Assembly: GCA_003233535.1 (NCBI GenBank)
Contig: QIMA01000425.1
Location: forward strand, 1-5,282
DNA length: 5,282 nt
Direction: 5' to 3'
DNA from: Rhodanobacteraceae bacterium
GTDB taxonomy: Bacteria > Pseudomonadota > Gammaproteobacteria > Xanthomonadales > SZUA-5
Shown: positions 1-5,282 of the stretch, in pieces
Layout of the letters: each line of letters opens with the position of its first letter
Position numbering within the stretch: position 1 is the stretch's first letter
Notes under the pieces: generated by a model
What the model was told of the DNA's origin: nothing
The model's input: only the letters and a program-made list of their open reading frames with translations
Databases searched by the model: none
Position numbers and translations under genes: made by a program

Positions 1-1
1 C

Positions 2-1036
2 TTAGCCCGCTCGCTGCTGTTCAAACTCGACGCCGAGCGCGCCCACCATCTGGCGCTGAAGGCGATCCAAACGGCCTACCGCACCGGCACCAACCCGTTG
101 CTAGCGGCCAAGCCGCAAAGTTGCCCTAGTCGCGTCTTCGGCATCGATTTCCCAAATCCCTGTGGGCTGGCCGCGGGACTGGACAAGGACGGTGACTATA
201 TCGACGCGCTGGCCTCGCTGGGCTTTGGCTTTATCGAGGTTGGAACGACCACGCCGCGCCCGCAGCCGGGCAATCCAAAGCCACGCATGTTCCGTCTGCC
301 CGAGCATCAGGCGGTGATCAATCGATTGGGCTTCAACAACCGCGGTGTCGAGCAGCTGGTACGCAACGCCGAAAGAGCGCGCTTTAGCGGCGTGCTCGGT
401 ATCAACATCGGTAAGAACAAAGACACGCCCAACGAGCAAGCGGCCGACGATTATCTGTATTGCTTGGAGCGCGTTTACCCGCGCGCGAGCTACGTCACGG
501 TGAATATTTCGTCGCCGAATACGCAGGGCCTACGCCACTTGCAGGAGGAAGACAGCCTGCGCCGCTTTGTCGGCACGCTGCGCGAACGCCAAGAACAGCT
601 GGCGGCCCAGCACGGCAAGCGCAAACCGATGCTAGTAAAGATCGCGCCCGACTTAGACGAAGCACAAATGGACGCGATCGCCACGGTCGTCAGTGACGCC
701 CAAATCGACGGGCTGATCTGCACCAACACCACGATTGAGCGCCCGGCCGTGCGCGGCCACCGGCGTGAGGCTGAGGCCGGAGGTTTGAGCGGAGCCCCAG
801 TCATGCAGCGCTCAACCGAGGTGCTTGCTGGAATGTCGAAGCGCTTGGGTGAGTCGATGCCGTTGGTCGGCGTCGGCGGGATCATGAGCGGTGCCGATGC
901 GGCGGCAAAGATGCGCGCTGGCGCCAGTGTGGTGCAGTTCTACACCGGCATGGTTTATCGCGGACCCGCACTCATTTCAGAAATCGTTGACGCCATCCAG
1001 GCAGAATTGAGCGGGCTAACCCGCAATCACCAGTGA
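2..1036 (+). CDS. pyrD: Dihydroorotate dehydrogenase (quinone), class 2; 5' end cut by window edge
   Basis: Oxidises dihydroorotate to orotate with FMN, passing electrons to membrane quinone; fourth step of de novo UMP synthesis, at the inner face of the cytoplasmic membrane. The frame is open from base 2, and its first residues ([20 protein letters not shown]) are the N-terminal helix typical of class 2 enzymes, so the true start lies a few codons left of the window. The TTG at 98 is an internal codon, not the start. Numbering visible residues from base 2: the [11 protein letters not shown]/substrate motif is at 57-64, GFNN near 110, [10 protein letters not shown] near 134-143, and [11 protein letters not shown] at 168-178. 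Ser171 there matches the catalytic base Ser175 of E. coli PyrD. NTT near 241-243 and GVGGI near 290 complete the phosphate-binding end of the barrel. The 344 visible residues compare with 336 in E. coli, so almost the whole protein is present. murB follows after 9 bp in the same frame. Confidence 0.97.
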   Translation, partial: LARSLLFKLDAERAHHLALKAIQTAYRTGTNPLLAAKPQSCPSRVFGIDFPNPCGLAAGLDKDGDYIDALASLGFGFIEVGTTTPRPQPGNPKPRMFRLPEHQAVINRLGFNNRGVEQLVRNAERARFSGVLGINIGKNKDTPNEQAADDYLYCLERVYPRASYVTVNISSPNTQGLRHLQEEDSLRRFVGTLRERQEQLAAQHGKRKPMLVKIAPDLDEAQMDAIATVVSDAQIDGLICTNTTIERPAVRGHRREAEAGGLSGAPVMQRSTEVLAGMSKRLGESMPLVGVGGIMSGADAAAKMRAGASVVQFYTGMVYRGPALISEIVDAIQAELSGLTRNHQ

Positions 1037-1045
1037 ACGCCTAGC

Positions 1046-2116
1046 TTGAACGTTGCCAATGCCAACCCGGACGCATGCGCGATCGAACGCAACGCCAACC
1101 TATCTACTCACAACACTTTTGGGGTAACCGCCCGCGCTGCAGGATTGGCCATACTGCGGCAGCCGGAGCAGATTCCATCGCTATTGGAGACTGCAGCGAC
1201 GTTGGGCTCGGCGCCACCGCTGTTGCTGGGCGACGGCTCCAACGTCCTATTACTTGGAGACTATCCGGGGCTGGTGGTTGTGAACGCCCTGATGGGGCGT
1301 GCGCCGATCGATGAAGACGATGACAGCGTCATAGTGGAAATTGGCGCCGGCGAGAACTGGGATGCGCTGGTGGATTGGAGCATAGCCCGCGGCTGGAACG
1401 GCCTGCAGAATCTGGCGCTGATCCCTGGCCGAGTCGGCGCCGCGCCGATTCAAAACATTGGCGCCTACGGCGTGGAATTCGATTCGGTCTGCACCGCAGT
1501 GCAAATTTACGACCGCGAGCAAACGCAACTGCGCTGGTTGAGCCGCGAGCAGTGCCAGTTCGGCTACCGTGACAGCGTGTTTAAAAATGCAGGCGTTAGC
1601 TGGTGGGTAACCGCCGTACGTCTCAAACTGCAGCGCAAGATCGTACCAAGAACCGACTACGCCGGACTCGCCGAGGAACTCCAGCTACTCAAGCTGGACG
1701 CCGCTAAGGCCGCCGACATCGCCACTGCCGTGCGCAGCCTACGCCGTCGCAAGCTCCCTGACCCGGCGCAAATCGGCAACGCCGGCAGCTTTTTCAAGAA
1801 CCCCATCGTCAGCACCAAGCAGGCACAGGAGCTGGCCAAGCATCTGCCCGCGATCCCGCGGTACCCACAGGACAACGGCTGGGAGAAGCTCAGTGCGGGC
1901 TACTTGATCGACCAGGCCGGCTGGAAGGACTTTCGTGTAGGCGACGCCGGGGTGCACGCCCACCACGCTTTGGTCTTGGTCAATCACGGTGCCGCCAGCG
2001 GCCGAGATTTGTACCGACTGGCCAATCAGATCAGCGCCGATATCGCCAAGCGATGGGATGTGATCTTGTCGATTGAACCCCGTGTGATCGACAGTACAGG
2101 CATGTGCATGCGGTGA
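1046..2116 (+). CDS. murB: UDP-N-acetylenolpyruvoylglucosamine reductase (MurB, type I)
   Basis: Cytoplasmic flavoenzyme that uses NADPH to reduce UDP-GlcNAc-enolpyruvate to UDP-MurNAc, the second committed step of peptidoglycan precursor synthesis. The 356-residue product is full length (E. coli 342). The FAD-binding part includes NTFG (23-26), LGDGSNVLLL (61-70), GAGENW (100-105) and IPGRVGAAPIQNIGAYGVE (126-144). FGYRDS carries Arg175, matching E. coli Arg159; GNAGSFFKNP (244-253) carries the proton-donor Ser248 (Ser229); the C-terminal IEPRV carries Glu344 (Glu325). Tyr205 in TDYAGL matches Tyr190 of E. coli, the substrate-loop tyrosine that marks type I MurB. Start choice: the frame is shared with pyrD, whose TGA (1034-1036) lies three codons upstream, and TTG at 1046 is the only usual start codon before the conserved NTFG. 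No good Shine-Dalgarno precedes it, so translation may depend on ribosomes finishing pyrD. It overlaps the preferred start of the next gene by 4 bp. Confidence 0.96.
   Translation: MNVANANPDACAIERNANLSTHNTFGVTARAAGLAILRQPEQIPSLLETAATLGSAPPLLLGDGSNVLLLGDYPGLVVVNALMGRAPIDEDDDSVIVEIGAGENWDALVDWSIARGWNGLQNLALIPGRVGAAPIQNIGAYGVEFDSVCTAVQIYDREQTQLRWLSREQCQFGYRDSVFKNAGVSWWVTAVRLKLQRKIVPRTDYAGLAEELQLLKLDAAKAADIATAVRSLRRRKLPDPAQIGNAGSFFKNPIVSTKQAQELAKHLPAIPRYPQDNGWEKLSAGYLIDQAGWKDFRVGDAGVHAHHALVLVNHGAASGRDLYRLANQISADIAKRWDVILSIEPRVIDSTGMCMR
2104..2116 (+). other. murB/tatD-like stop-start overlap (GTGA)
   Basis: The murB stop TGA occupies 2114-2116 and the preferred tatD/yjjV-like start GTG occupies 2113-2115, sharing bases in a GTGA motif. 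Such overlaps usually mean termination-reinitiation coupling between the two genes. The in-frame GTG at 2104 is the rival start and would enlarge the overlap to 13 bp. Confidence 0.6.
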
Positions 2117-2886
2117 AGCTGCTCGATAGCCACTGCCACCTGGACGCCGCCGAGTTTGCGTCGGATCGATCTTCTGTACTGCAGCGCGCGCGCGCTGCCG
2201 GCGTGCAAACGCTGATCATTCCTGCAGTAAGCGCGATCGGCTGGCAGCCACTGGCAACGCTGTGCGCGAACGAGCCCGGCCTGCATGCCGCTTACGGATT
2301 GCATCCGATGTTCTTGAGCGATCATCGCGAAGATCATCTAAGCGAACTCGAGCGCGTACTTGAGCTACACCCAGCTGTCGCGGTTGGCGAGAGTGGTTTG
2401 GATTTCTACGTAAGCAATCTAGCCCCGGACATCCAGCGCCACTATTTCCACGCACAGCTGGCGATTGCGCGCGAACGCGACCTACCGATCATCCTGCACG
2501 CCCGCCGCGCCCACGAAGAAGTGTTGCATGCCGTGCGCCGATACCAGCCGCTGCGCGGCGTCATCCACAGCTACGCCGGTAGCCTGGAGCAAGCGCGGCA
2601 GTTCATCAGCTTGGGTTTCATGCTGGGTTTCGGCGGTCCCATCACCTATCCTCGCGCCGCACGCCTGCAGCAACTAATCCGCGAACTGCCGCTGAACTCG
2701 CTACTCGCCGAAACCGACGCACCCGATCAGCCGCTGCACGGCCATCAAGGCCAACGCAACGAGCCTGCGCTGCTGCCACTGGTGATTGCGAAGATGGCGG
2801 AACTGCGGGATATGGGTGTGGTGGAGGTTGCGGCGGCTACTGCGGCAAATGGGCGGCGGATGTTTGCTTTGAGGGCTGAGCCCTAA
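2113..2886 (+). CDS. yjjV: TatD-family metal-dependent hydrolase, YjjV-like
   Basis: A TIM-barrel hydrolase of the TatD family; members are divalent-metal DNases or phosphodiesterases, probably cytoplasmic. The physiological substrate of the YjjV branch is not settled as far as I know. From GTG 2113 the product is 257 residues. Metal-site residues are visible: His7 and His9 in HCHLD, Glu93 in AVGESGLD, His129 in IILHARR, His152 in VIHSYAGS, and Asp202 in LAETDAPD. YGLHP (61-65), GGPITYPRA (174-182) and PLHGHQGQRNEP (207-218) resemble E. coli YjjV (GLHP, GGTITYPRA, PLNGFQGQPNRP) more than TatD or YcfH, hence the symbol. GTG 2113 is preferred because it gives the usual MxLxDSHCHLD opening and overlaps the murB stop as GTGA. 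GTG 2104 in the same frame would add three residues; no strong Shine-Dalgarno separates the two (ACAGG at 2096-2100 is 12 nt before 2113). It appears to be the last gene of the pyrD-murB unit. Confidence 0.93.
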   Translation: MKLLDSHCHLDAAEFASDRSSVLQRARAAGVQTLIIPAVSAIGWQPLATLCANEPGLHAAYGLHPMFLSDHREDHLSELERVLELHPAVAVGESGLDFYVSNLAPDIQRHYFHAQLAIARERDLPIILHARRAHEEVLHAVRRYQPLRGVIHSYAGSLEQARQFISLGFMLGFGGPITYPRAARLQQLIRELPLNSLLAETDAPDQPLHGHQGQRNEPALLPLVIAKMAELRDMGVVEVAAATAANGRRMFALRAEP

Positions 2887-2900
2887 AAAGCCAGCCCTCA
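2870..2900 (+). terminator. Stem-loop across the tatD-like gene's stop; possible weak terminator
   Basis: TGAGGGCTG (2870-2878) and CAGCCCTCA (2892-2900) form a perfect 9-bp inverted repeat with a 13-nt loop that contains the TAA stop (2884-2886). The stem is GC-rich. The bases after it (GCAACGCAGTCGCC) are not a T-run, so it does not meet the usual intrinsic terminator pattern. It may be a processing or stability hairpin at the end of the pyrD-murB-tatD transcript, or a leaky terminator before metG. Confidence 0.4.
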
Positions 2901-2925
2901 GCAACGCAGTCGCCGTCAACCATGA

Positions 2926-2931
2926 AATAAT
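2926..2931 (+). promoter_or_regulatory. Candidate -10 element upstream of metG
   Basis: AATAAT matches five of six bases of the sigma-70 -10 consensus TATAAT and sits in the only AT-rich patch of the 77-bp tatD-metG spacer. It would place transcription start near 2938, leaving a leader of about 26 nt that still includes the metG ribosome binding site. No convincing -35 hexamer is visible at 16-18 bp upstream, so this is a weak call. metG could equally be read through from the upstream unit. Confidence 0.25.
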
Positions 2932-2953
2932 CCCCCCTTTTCCCGCACCATCT

Positions 2954-2958
2954 CGGAG
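2954..2958 (+). promoter_or_regulatory. Ribosome binding site of metG
   Basis: CGGAG lies 5 nt before the ATG at 2964. It is the clearest Shine-Dalgarno in the window and fixes the metG start. Confidence 0.65.
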
Positions 2959-2963
2959 CACCA

Positions 2964-5027
2964 ATGTCTACCCGCACCTTCCTGGTCACTAGCGCTTTGC
3001 CCTACGCCAACGGGCCTCTGCATTTCGGTCATCTGACCGAGCAGATTCAGGCCGACGTCTGGGTGCGGTCGATGCGCATGGCCGGGCACACGGTGCATTT
3101 CGTCTGCGCGGACGACAATCACGGCACGCCAATCATGCTCAAGGCCGAGGCCGAAGGGATCACTCCGGAAGCCTTGATCACCGCTGTGCAGGCCGAACAC
3201 GAGGCCGCCATTGAAGGCTTTGGGATCAGCTTCGACCACTACTCCAGCACGCACAGACCGGCGAGCAAGGAACTGGTCGAGCGGATTTATAGGAAACTGC
3301 GCCTGGGCGGGCACATCAGCAGTCGCGAGGTTGAGCAGTACTTCGATCCTGAGCGGCAGATGTTTTTGCCCGACCGCTACATCAAGGGCACCTGTCCGAA
3401 GTGTGCGAGCCCCGATCAGTACGGCGATGGTTGCGAGGTCTGCGGTACCACATACGCGCCGACCGACTTAGTCGACCCCTACTCCGTTGTTTCTGGTGCG
3501 CGACCGGTCCGCCGGAGTTCGGAGCATTATTTCTTCAAGCTGGGTGATTTCGAGGAGATGCTGAAGAGCTGGGTCCGATCGGGACGATTGCAGGAAGAGG
3601 TTGCCAACAAACTCGACGAATGGTTTATATCGGGCCTAAAGGACTGGGATATCTCCCGCGACGCCCCCTATTTCGGATTCGAGATTCCCGACGCACCGGG
3701 CAAGTATTTCTACGTCTGGCTGGATGCGCCGATCGGCTATTTGGGCGCGCTGAAAGAATTCGCCGAGCGCGAGGGCCTCGACTTCGAAGGCTGGCTTAGC
3801 CCGGATAGCGACACCGAACTGGTGCACTTTATCGGCAAAGACATCCTCTATTTCCACACGCTGTTCTGGCCGGCAGTGCTGCACGGCGCTGGCATGCGCA
3901 CGCCGAATATGGTGCATGCGCACGGCTTCTTGACCGTCGACGGGCAGAAAATGAGCAAGGCTCGCGGCAGTTTCATCACAGCAGCGACCTATCTGGAGCA
4001 CTTCGAGCCGGACTATCTGCGTTACTACTTGGCCGCAAAACTTGGCCCGGGCTTAGGTGACTTGGATTTGAATCTCGAGGAATTCCCGACCAAGGTCAAC
4101 GCTGATTTGGTTGGCAAGGTGGTCAACATCGCTAGCCGCTGCGCGGGCTTTATCGCCAAGCGCTTTGACGGCAAGCTGGCCGCAGCGCTGCCAGACACCA
4201 CCTTATTCGAGCACTTCATCACCGCAGGTGAGGAGATTCAGCAGGCGTTTTCCTCACGAGACGCGGCCAAGGCGACGCGCCTGATCATGGCCTTGGCCGA
4301 TCAAGCCAACCGCTACATCGATGAGCAGAAACCTTGGGTGGTCGCCAAGGAAGAAGGTCGCCAAGCAGAACTGCAGGGCATCTGCACCCAGGGTATCAAT
4401 CTGTTCCGCGTGCTGATTGGCTACCTTAAGCCAATCCTGCCGTTCACCGCAGACAAGGCCGAGGAATTCCTCAACGCCAAGCTGGACAGCTTCGCCGGAC
4501 TGGCTAAGCCACTGCTGGATCACGCGATCGAGCCCTACCAGCCCCTGCTGACACGCCTGGATGCGAAGTCGACCAAGAAACTGGTGGTGGCACCTGCCGT
4601 TGGCAGCGACACGGCTCCGGTACTCAATCGACAACAAACCCGCAGCACCACCAAGAGCGAACCAACTCCGGACTACAAGAACGCAGAGCCGGGCGACAGC
4701 ATGATCAACATCGACGAATTCAACAAAGTCGATCTGCGCATCGCCAAGATCGTCGAGGCTGAAAGCGTTGAAGGTGCAGACAAGCTGTTACGTCTGGTGC
4801 TCGACATTGGTGAGGATGAGCCACGTCAAGTATTCGCTGGGATTAAGAGCGCCTATGAGCCAGCAACGTTGGTTGGCCGATTGACTTTGATGGTCGCCAA
4901 TCTGGCACCACGCAAGATGCGCTTCGGGCTTTCACAGGGCATGGTGATGGCCGCATCTGATGAGCGCGGCGGTCCTTTCCTGCTGCGACCCGATAGCGGC
5001 GCGGAGCCGGGAATGCGGGTTAGGTAG
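2964..5027 (+). CDS. metG: Methionyl-tRNA synthetase (MetRS)
   Basis: Cytoplasmic class I enzyme that charges tRNA-Met and initiator tRNA with methionine at the cost of ATP. The 687-residue product matches the long, dimeric E. coli type (677). In order: HIGH-type motif HFGH (20-23) after [17 protein letters not shown] with Asp51 (E. coli Asp52, methionine binding); a zinc knuckle with Cys144, Cys147, Cys157 and Cys160; [10 protein letters not shown] with Trp252 (E. coli Trp253); [10 protein letters not shown] with His298 (E. coli His301); and the signature loop KMSKA (329-333). The helical anticodon-binding domain has Asn388 and Arg392 (E. coli Asn391, Arg395) and Pro457-Trp458 (E. coli Trp461 reads the CAU anticodon). 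A Ser/Thr/Pro-rich linker (about 540-577) leads to a C-terminal EMAPII-like OB-fold tRNA-binding and dimerisation domain (about 580-687; [25 protein letters not shown]). The one oddity is Ala333 where the usual motif has Ser. The ATG is supported by CGGAG 5 nt upstream. Confidence 0.98.
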   Translation: MSTRTFLVTSALPYANGPLHFGHLTEQIQADVWVRSMRMAGHTVHFVCADDNHGTPIMLKAEAEGITPEALITAVQAEHEAAIEGFGISFDHYSSTHRPASKELVERIYRKLRLGGHISSREVEQYFDPERQMFLPDRYIKGTCPKCASPDQYGDGCEVCGTTYAPTDLVDPYSVVSGARPVRRSSEHYFFKLGDFEEMLKSWVRSGRLQEEVANKLDEWFISGLKDWDISRDAPYFGFEIPDAPGKYFYVWLDAPIGYLGALKEFAEREGLDFEGWLSPDSDTELVHFIGKDILYFHTLFWPAVLHGAGMRTPNMVHAHGFLTVDGQKMSKARGSFITAATYLEHFEPDYLRYYLAAKLGPGLGDLDLNLEEFPTKVNADLVGKVVNIASRCAGFIAKRFDGKLAAALPDTTLFEHFITAGEEIQQAFSSRDAAKATRLIMALADQANRYIDEQKPWVVAKEEGRQAELQGICTQGINLFRVLIGYLKPILPFTADKAEEFLNAKLDSFAGLAKPLLDHAIEPYQPLLTRLDAKSTKKLVVAPAVGSDTAPVLNRQQTRSTTKSEPTPDYKNAEPGDSMINIDEFNKVDLRIAKIVEAESVEGADKLLRLVLDIGEDEPRQVFAGIKSAYEPATLVGRLTLMVANLAPRKMRFGLSQGMVMAASDERGGPFLLRPDSGAEPGMRVR

Positions 5028-5139
5028 AGCGATTGCCAGTGGCCAGTTCCAGTTGCCAGCAAGATTCCCCGCGTCGGGCGAAGTCGAACACGTGGACAAT
5101 CGGCTCGACGAGATGGGACGCCCGACTGTGGTGAATGCG
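5028..5139 (+). other. Spacer between metG and rnfB
   Basis: About 112 bp without a recognised gene. It holds a heptamer array (5033-5059) and a small imperfect hairpin: TTC-CCCG (5065-5071), loop CGT, CGGG (5075-5078), bulged C, GAA (5080-5082). No T-run follows the hairpin, so it is not a convincing terminator. No clear promoter is seen. The rnfB reading frame remains open through this spacer, but its translation there ([20 protein letters not shown] and on) resembles nothing I recognise and looks non-coding. Confidence 0.5.
5033..5059 (+). repeat. Short tandem array of heptamer TTGCCAG (about 4 units)
   Basis: Read in units: TTGCCAG (5033-5039), TGGCCAG (5040-5046), TTCCAG (5047-5052, one base short) and TTGCCAG (5053-5059). 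The first and last copies are identical and the middle two each differ by one change. It begins 5 bp after the metG stop. It could be a simple-sequence array prone to copy-number change, or a remnant of a larger intergenic repeat; one copy of the locus cannot tell these apart. Confidence 0.6.
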
Positions 5140-5282
5140 ATGAAGGACTCAGACTGCAACATCGAGTCAATCGACGCCCTGTTGCCGCAAACCCAGTGCA
5201 CGCGCTGTGGTTATCCGGCTTGTCGGCCGTACGCCGAGGCGATTGCGCTGGGCGAGGCGCCGCTTAATCGCTGCCCGCCTGG
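5140..5282 (+). CDS. rnfB: RnfB-type [4Fe-4S] electron-transfer protein, N-terminal fragment (3' cut by window edge)
   Basis: The first 47 complete codons of a gene running off the right edge. The translation, starting [10 protein letters not shown], contains [10 protein letters not shown], then [20 protein letters not shown] and RCPPG, the four-cysteine iron-sulphur domain of RnfB/RsxB. Ligands are Cys20, Cys23, Cys28 and Cys45. RnfB passes electrons within the Rnf/Rsx membrane complex; short RnfB-like proteins also occur in some proteobacteria outside a complete Rnf cluster. Here the domain begins within about ten residues of the start, with no N-terminal transmembrane helix of the E. coli RsxB kind, and the in-frame codons back to 5041 are also non-hydrophobic, so the product is probably soluble. 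ATG 5140 is preferred, with GGTG (5130-5133) 6 nt upstream as a modest ribosome binding site. ATG 5113 and GTGs at 5128 and 5131 are alternatives. The ferredoxin domains expected downstream are outside the window. Confidence 0.85.
   Translation, partial: MKDSDCNIESIDALLPQTQCTRCGYPACRPYAEAIALGEAPLNRCPP

Noticed and set aside
98..100. TTG at 98 as the pyrD start, giving a 312-residue protein
   Set aside because: The frame is open to base 2 and the upstream residues match the N-terminal helix of class 2 dihydroorotate dehydrogenases. The gene simply enters from the left of the window.
490..885. Antisense open frame of 131 codons inside pyrD
   Set aside because: It is opposite the conserved catalytic region of pyrD, and its low-complexity translation resembles no family I know.
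2916..3314. Antisense open frame of 132 codons over the start of metG
   Set aside because: It lies opposite strongly conserved metG sequence, has no recognisable domain and no ribosome binding site; it is a by-product of GC-rich codon use.
4254..4637. Antisense open frame of 127 codons inside metG
   Set aside because: It lies opposite the anticodon-binding domain of MetRS, with no independent coding evidence.
5065..5082. Hairpin after metG as an intrinsic terminator
   Set aside because: The stem is short with a bulge and no T-run follows, so it does not support a terminator call on its own.
4853..5201. Antisense open frames across the metG end and rnfB start
   Set aside because: They cross two well-supported genes and the repeat-bearing spacer, and their translations show no motif.
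1..5282. A hidden defence system, mobile element, CRISPR array or phage segment
   Set aside because: Every long stretch is accounted for by conserved housekeeping genes in one orientation. No transposase, integrase, spaced repeats or tRNA-like fold was seen.

Overview
The window carries a run of housekeeping genes, all on the + strand: pyrD (5' end just cut off by the window edge), murB, a TatD-family hydrolase of the YjjV type, metG, and the first 47 codons of an rnfB-type ferredoxin gene cut by the right edge. No mobile element, CRISPR array, tRNA or rRNA is visible. Coding density is high; the only non-coding stretches are 9 bp (pyrD-murB), 77 bp (tatD-metG) and about 112 bp (metG-rnfB).

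The DNA is GC-rich by eye. The proteins are gammaproteobacterial in character: a class 2 (quinone-linked) dihydroorotate dehydrogenase, a type I MurB, a TatD protein closest in memory to E. coli YjjV, and a MetRS with a four-cysteine zinc knuckle and a C-terminal tRNA-binding domain. A pyrD-murB pair and a metG followed by a short soluble RnfB recall the Xanthomonadales/Lysobacterales. That placement is inference from remembered gene order, not a search result.

Region 1 (1-2886) looks like one transcription unit. pyrD (de novo pyrimidine synthesis) ends 9 bp before the TTG start of murB (peptidoglycan precursor synthesis). The murB stop overlaps the preferred GTG start of the tatD/yjjV-like gene in a GTGA motif, which suggests translational coupling. 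UMP from the PyrD pathway feeds UTP and then the UDP-sugar that MurB reduces, so a pyrD-murB link is metabolically sensible, though loosely. Region 2 (2887-2963) contains a stem-loop straddling the tatD stop, an AT-rich patch that could be a -10 element, and a clear ribosome binding site for metG. Region 3 (2964-5027) is full-length metG. Region 4 (5028-5139) is a spacer with a small tandem array of the heptamer TTGCCAG, followed by rnfB.

I found no sign of a new biological system. The points most worth a second look are the KMSKA form of the MetRS signature loop, the heptamer array behind metG, and the RnfB that starts directly at its iron-sulphur domain without a membrane helix.
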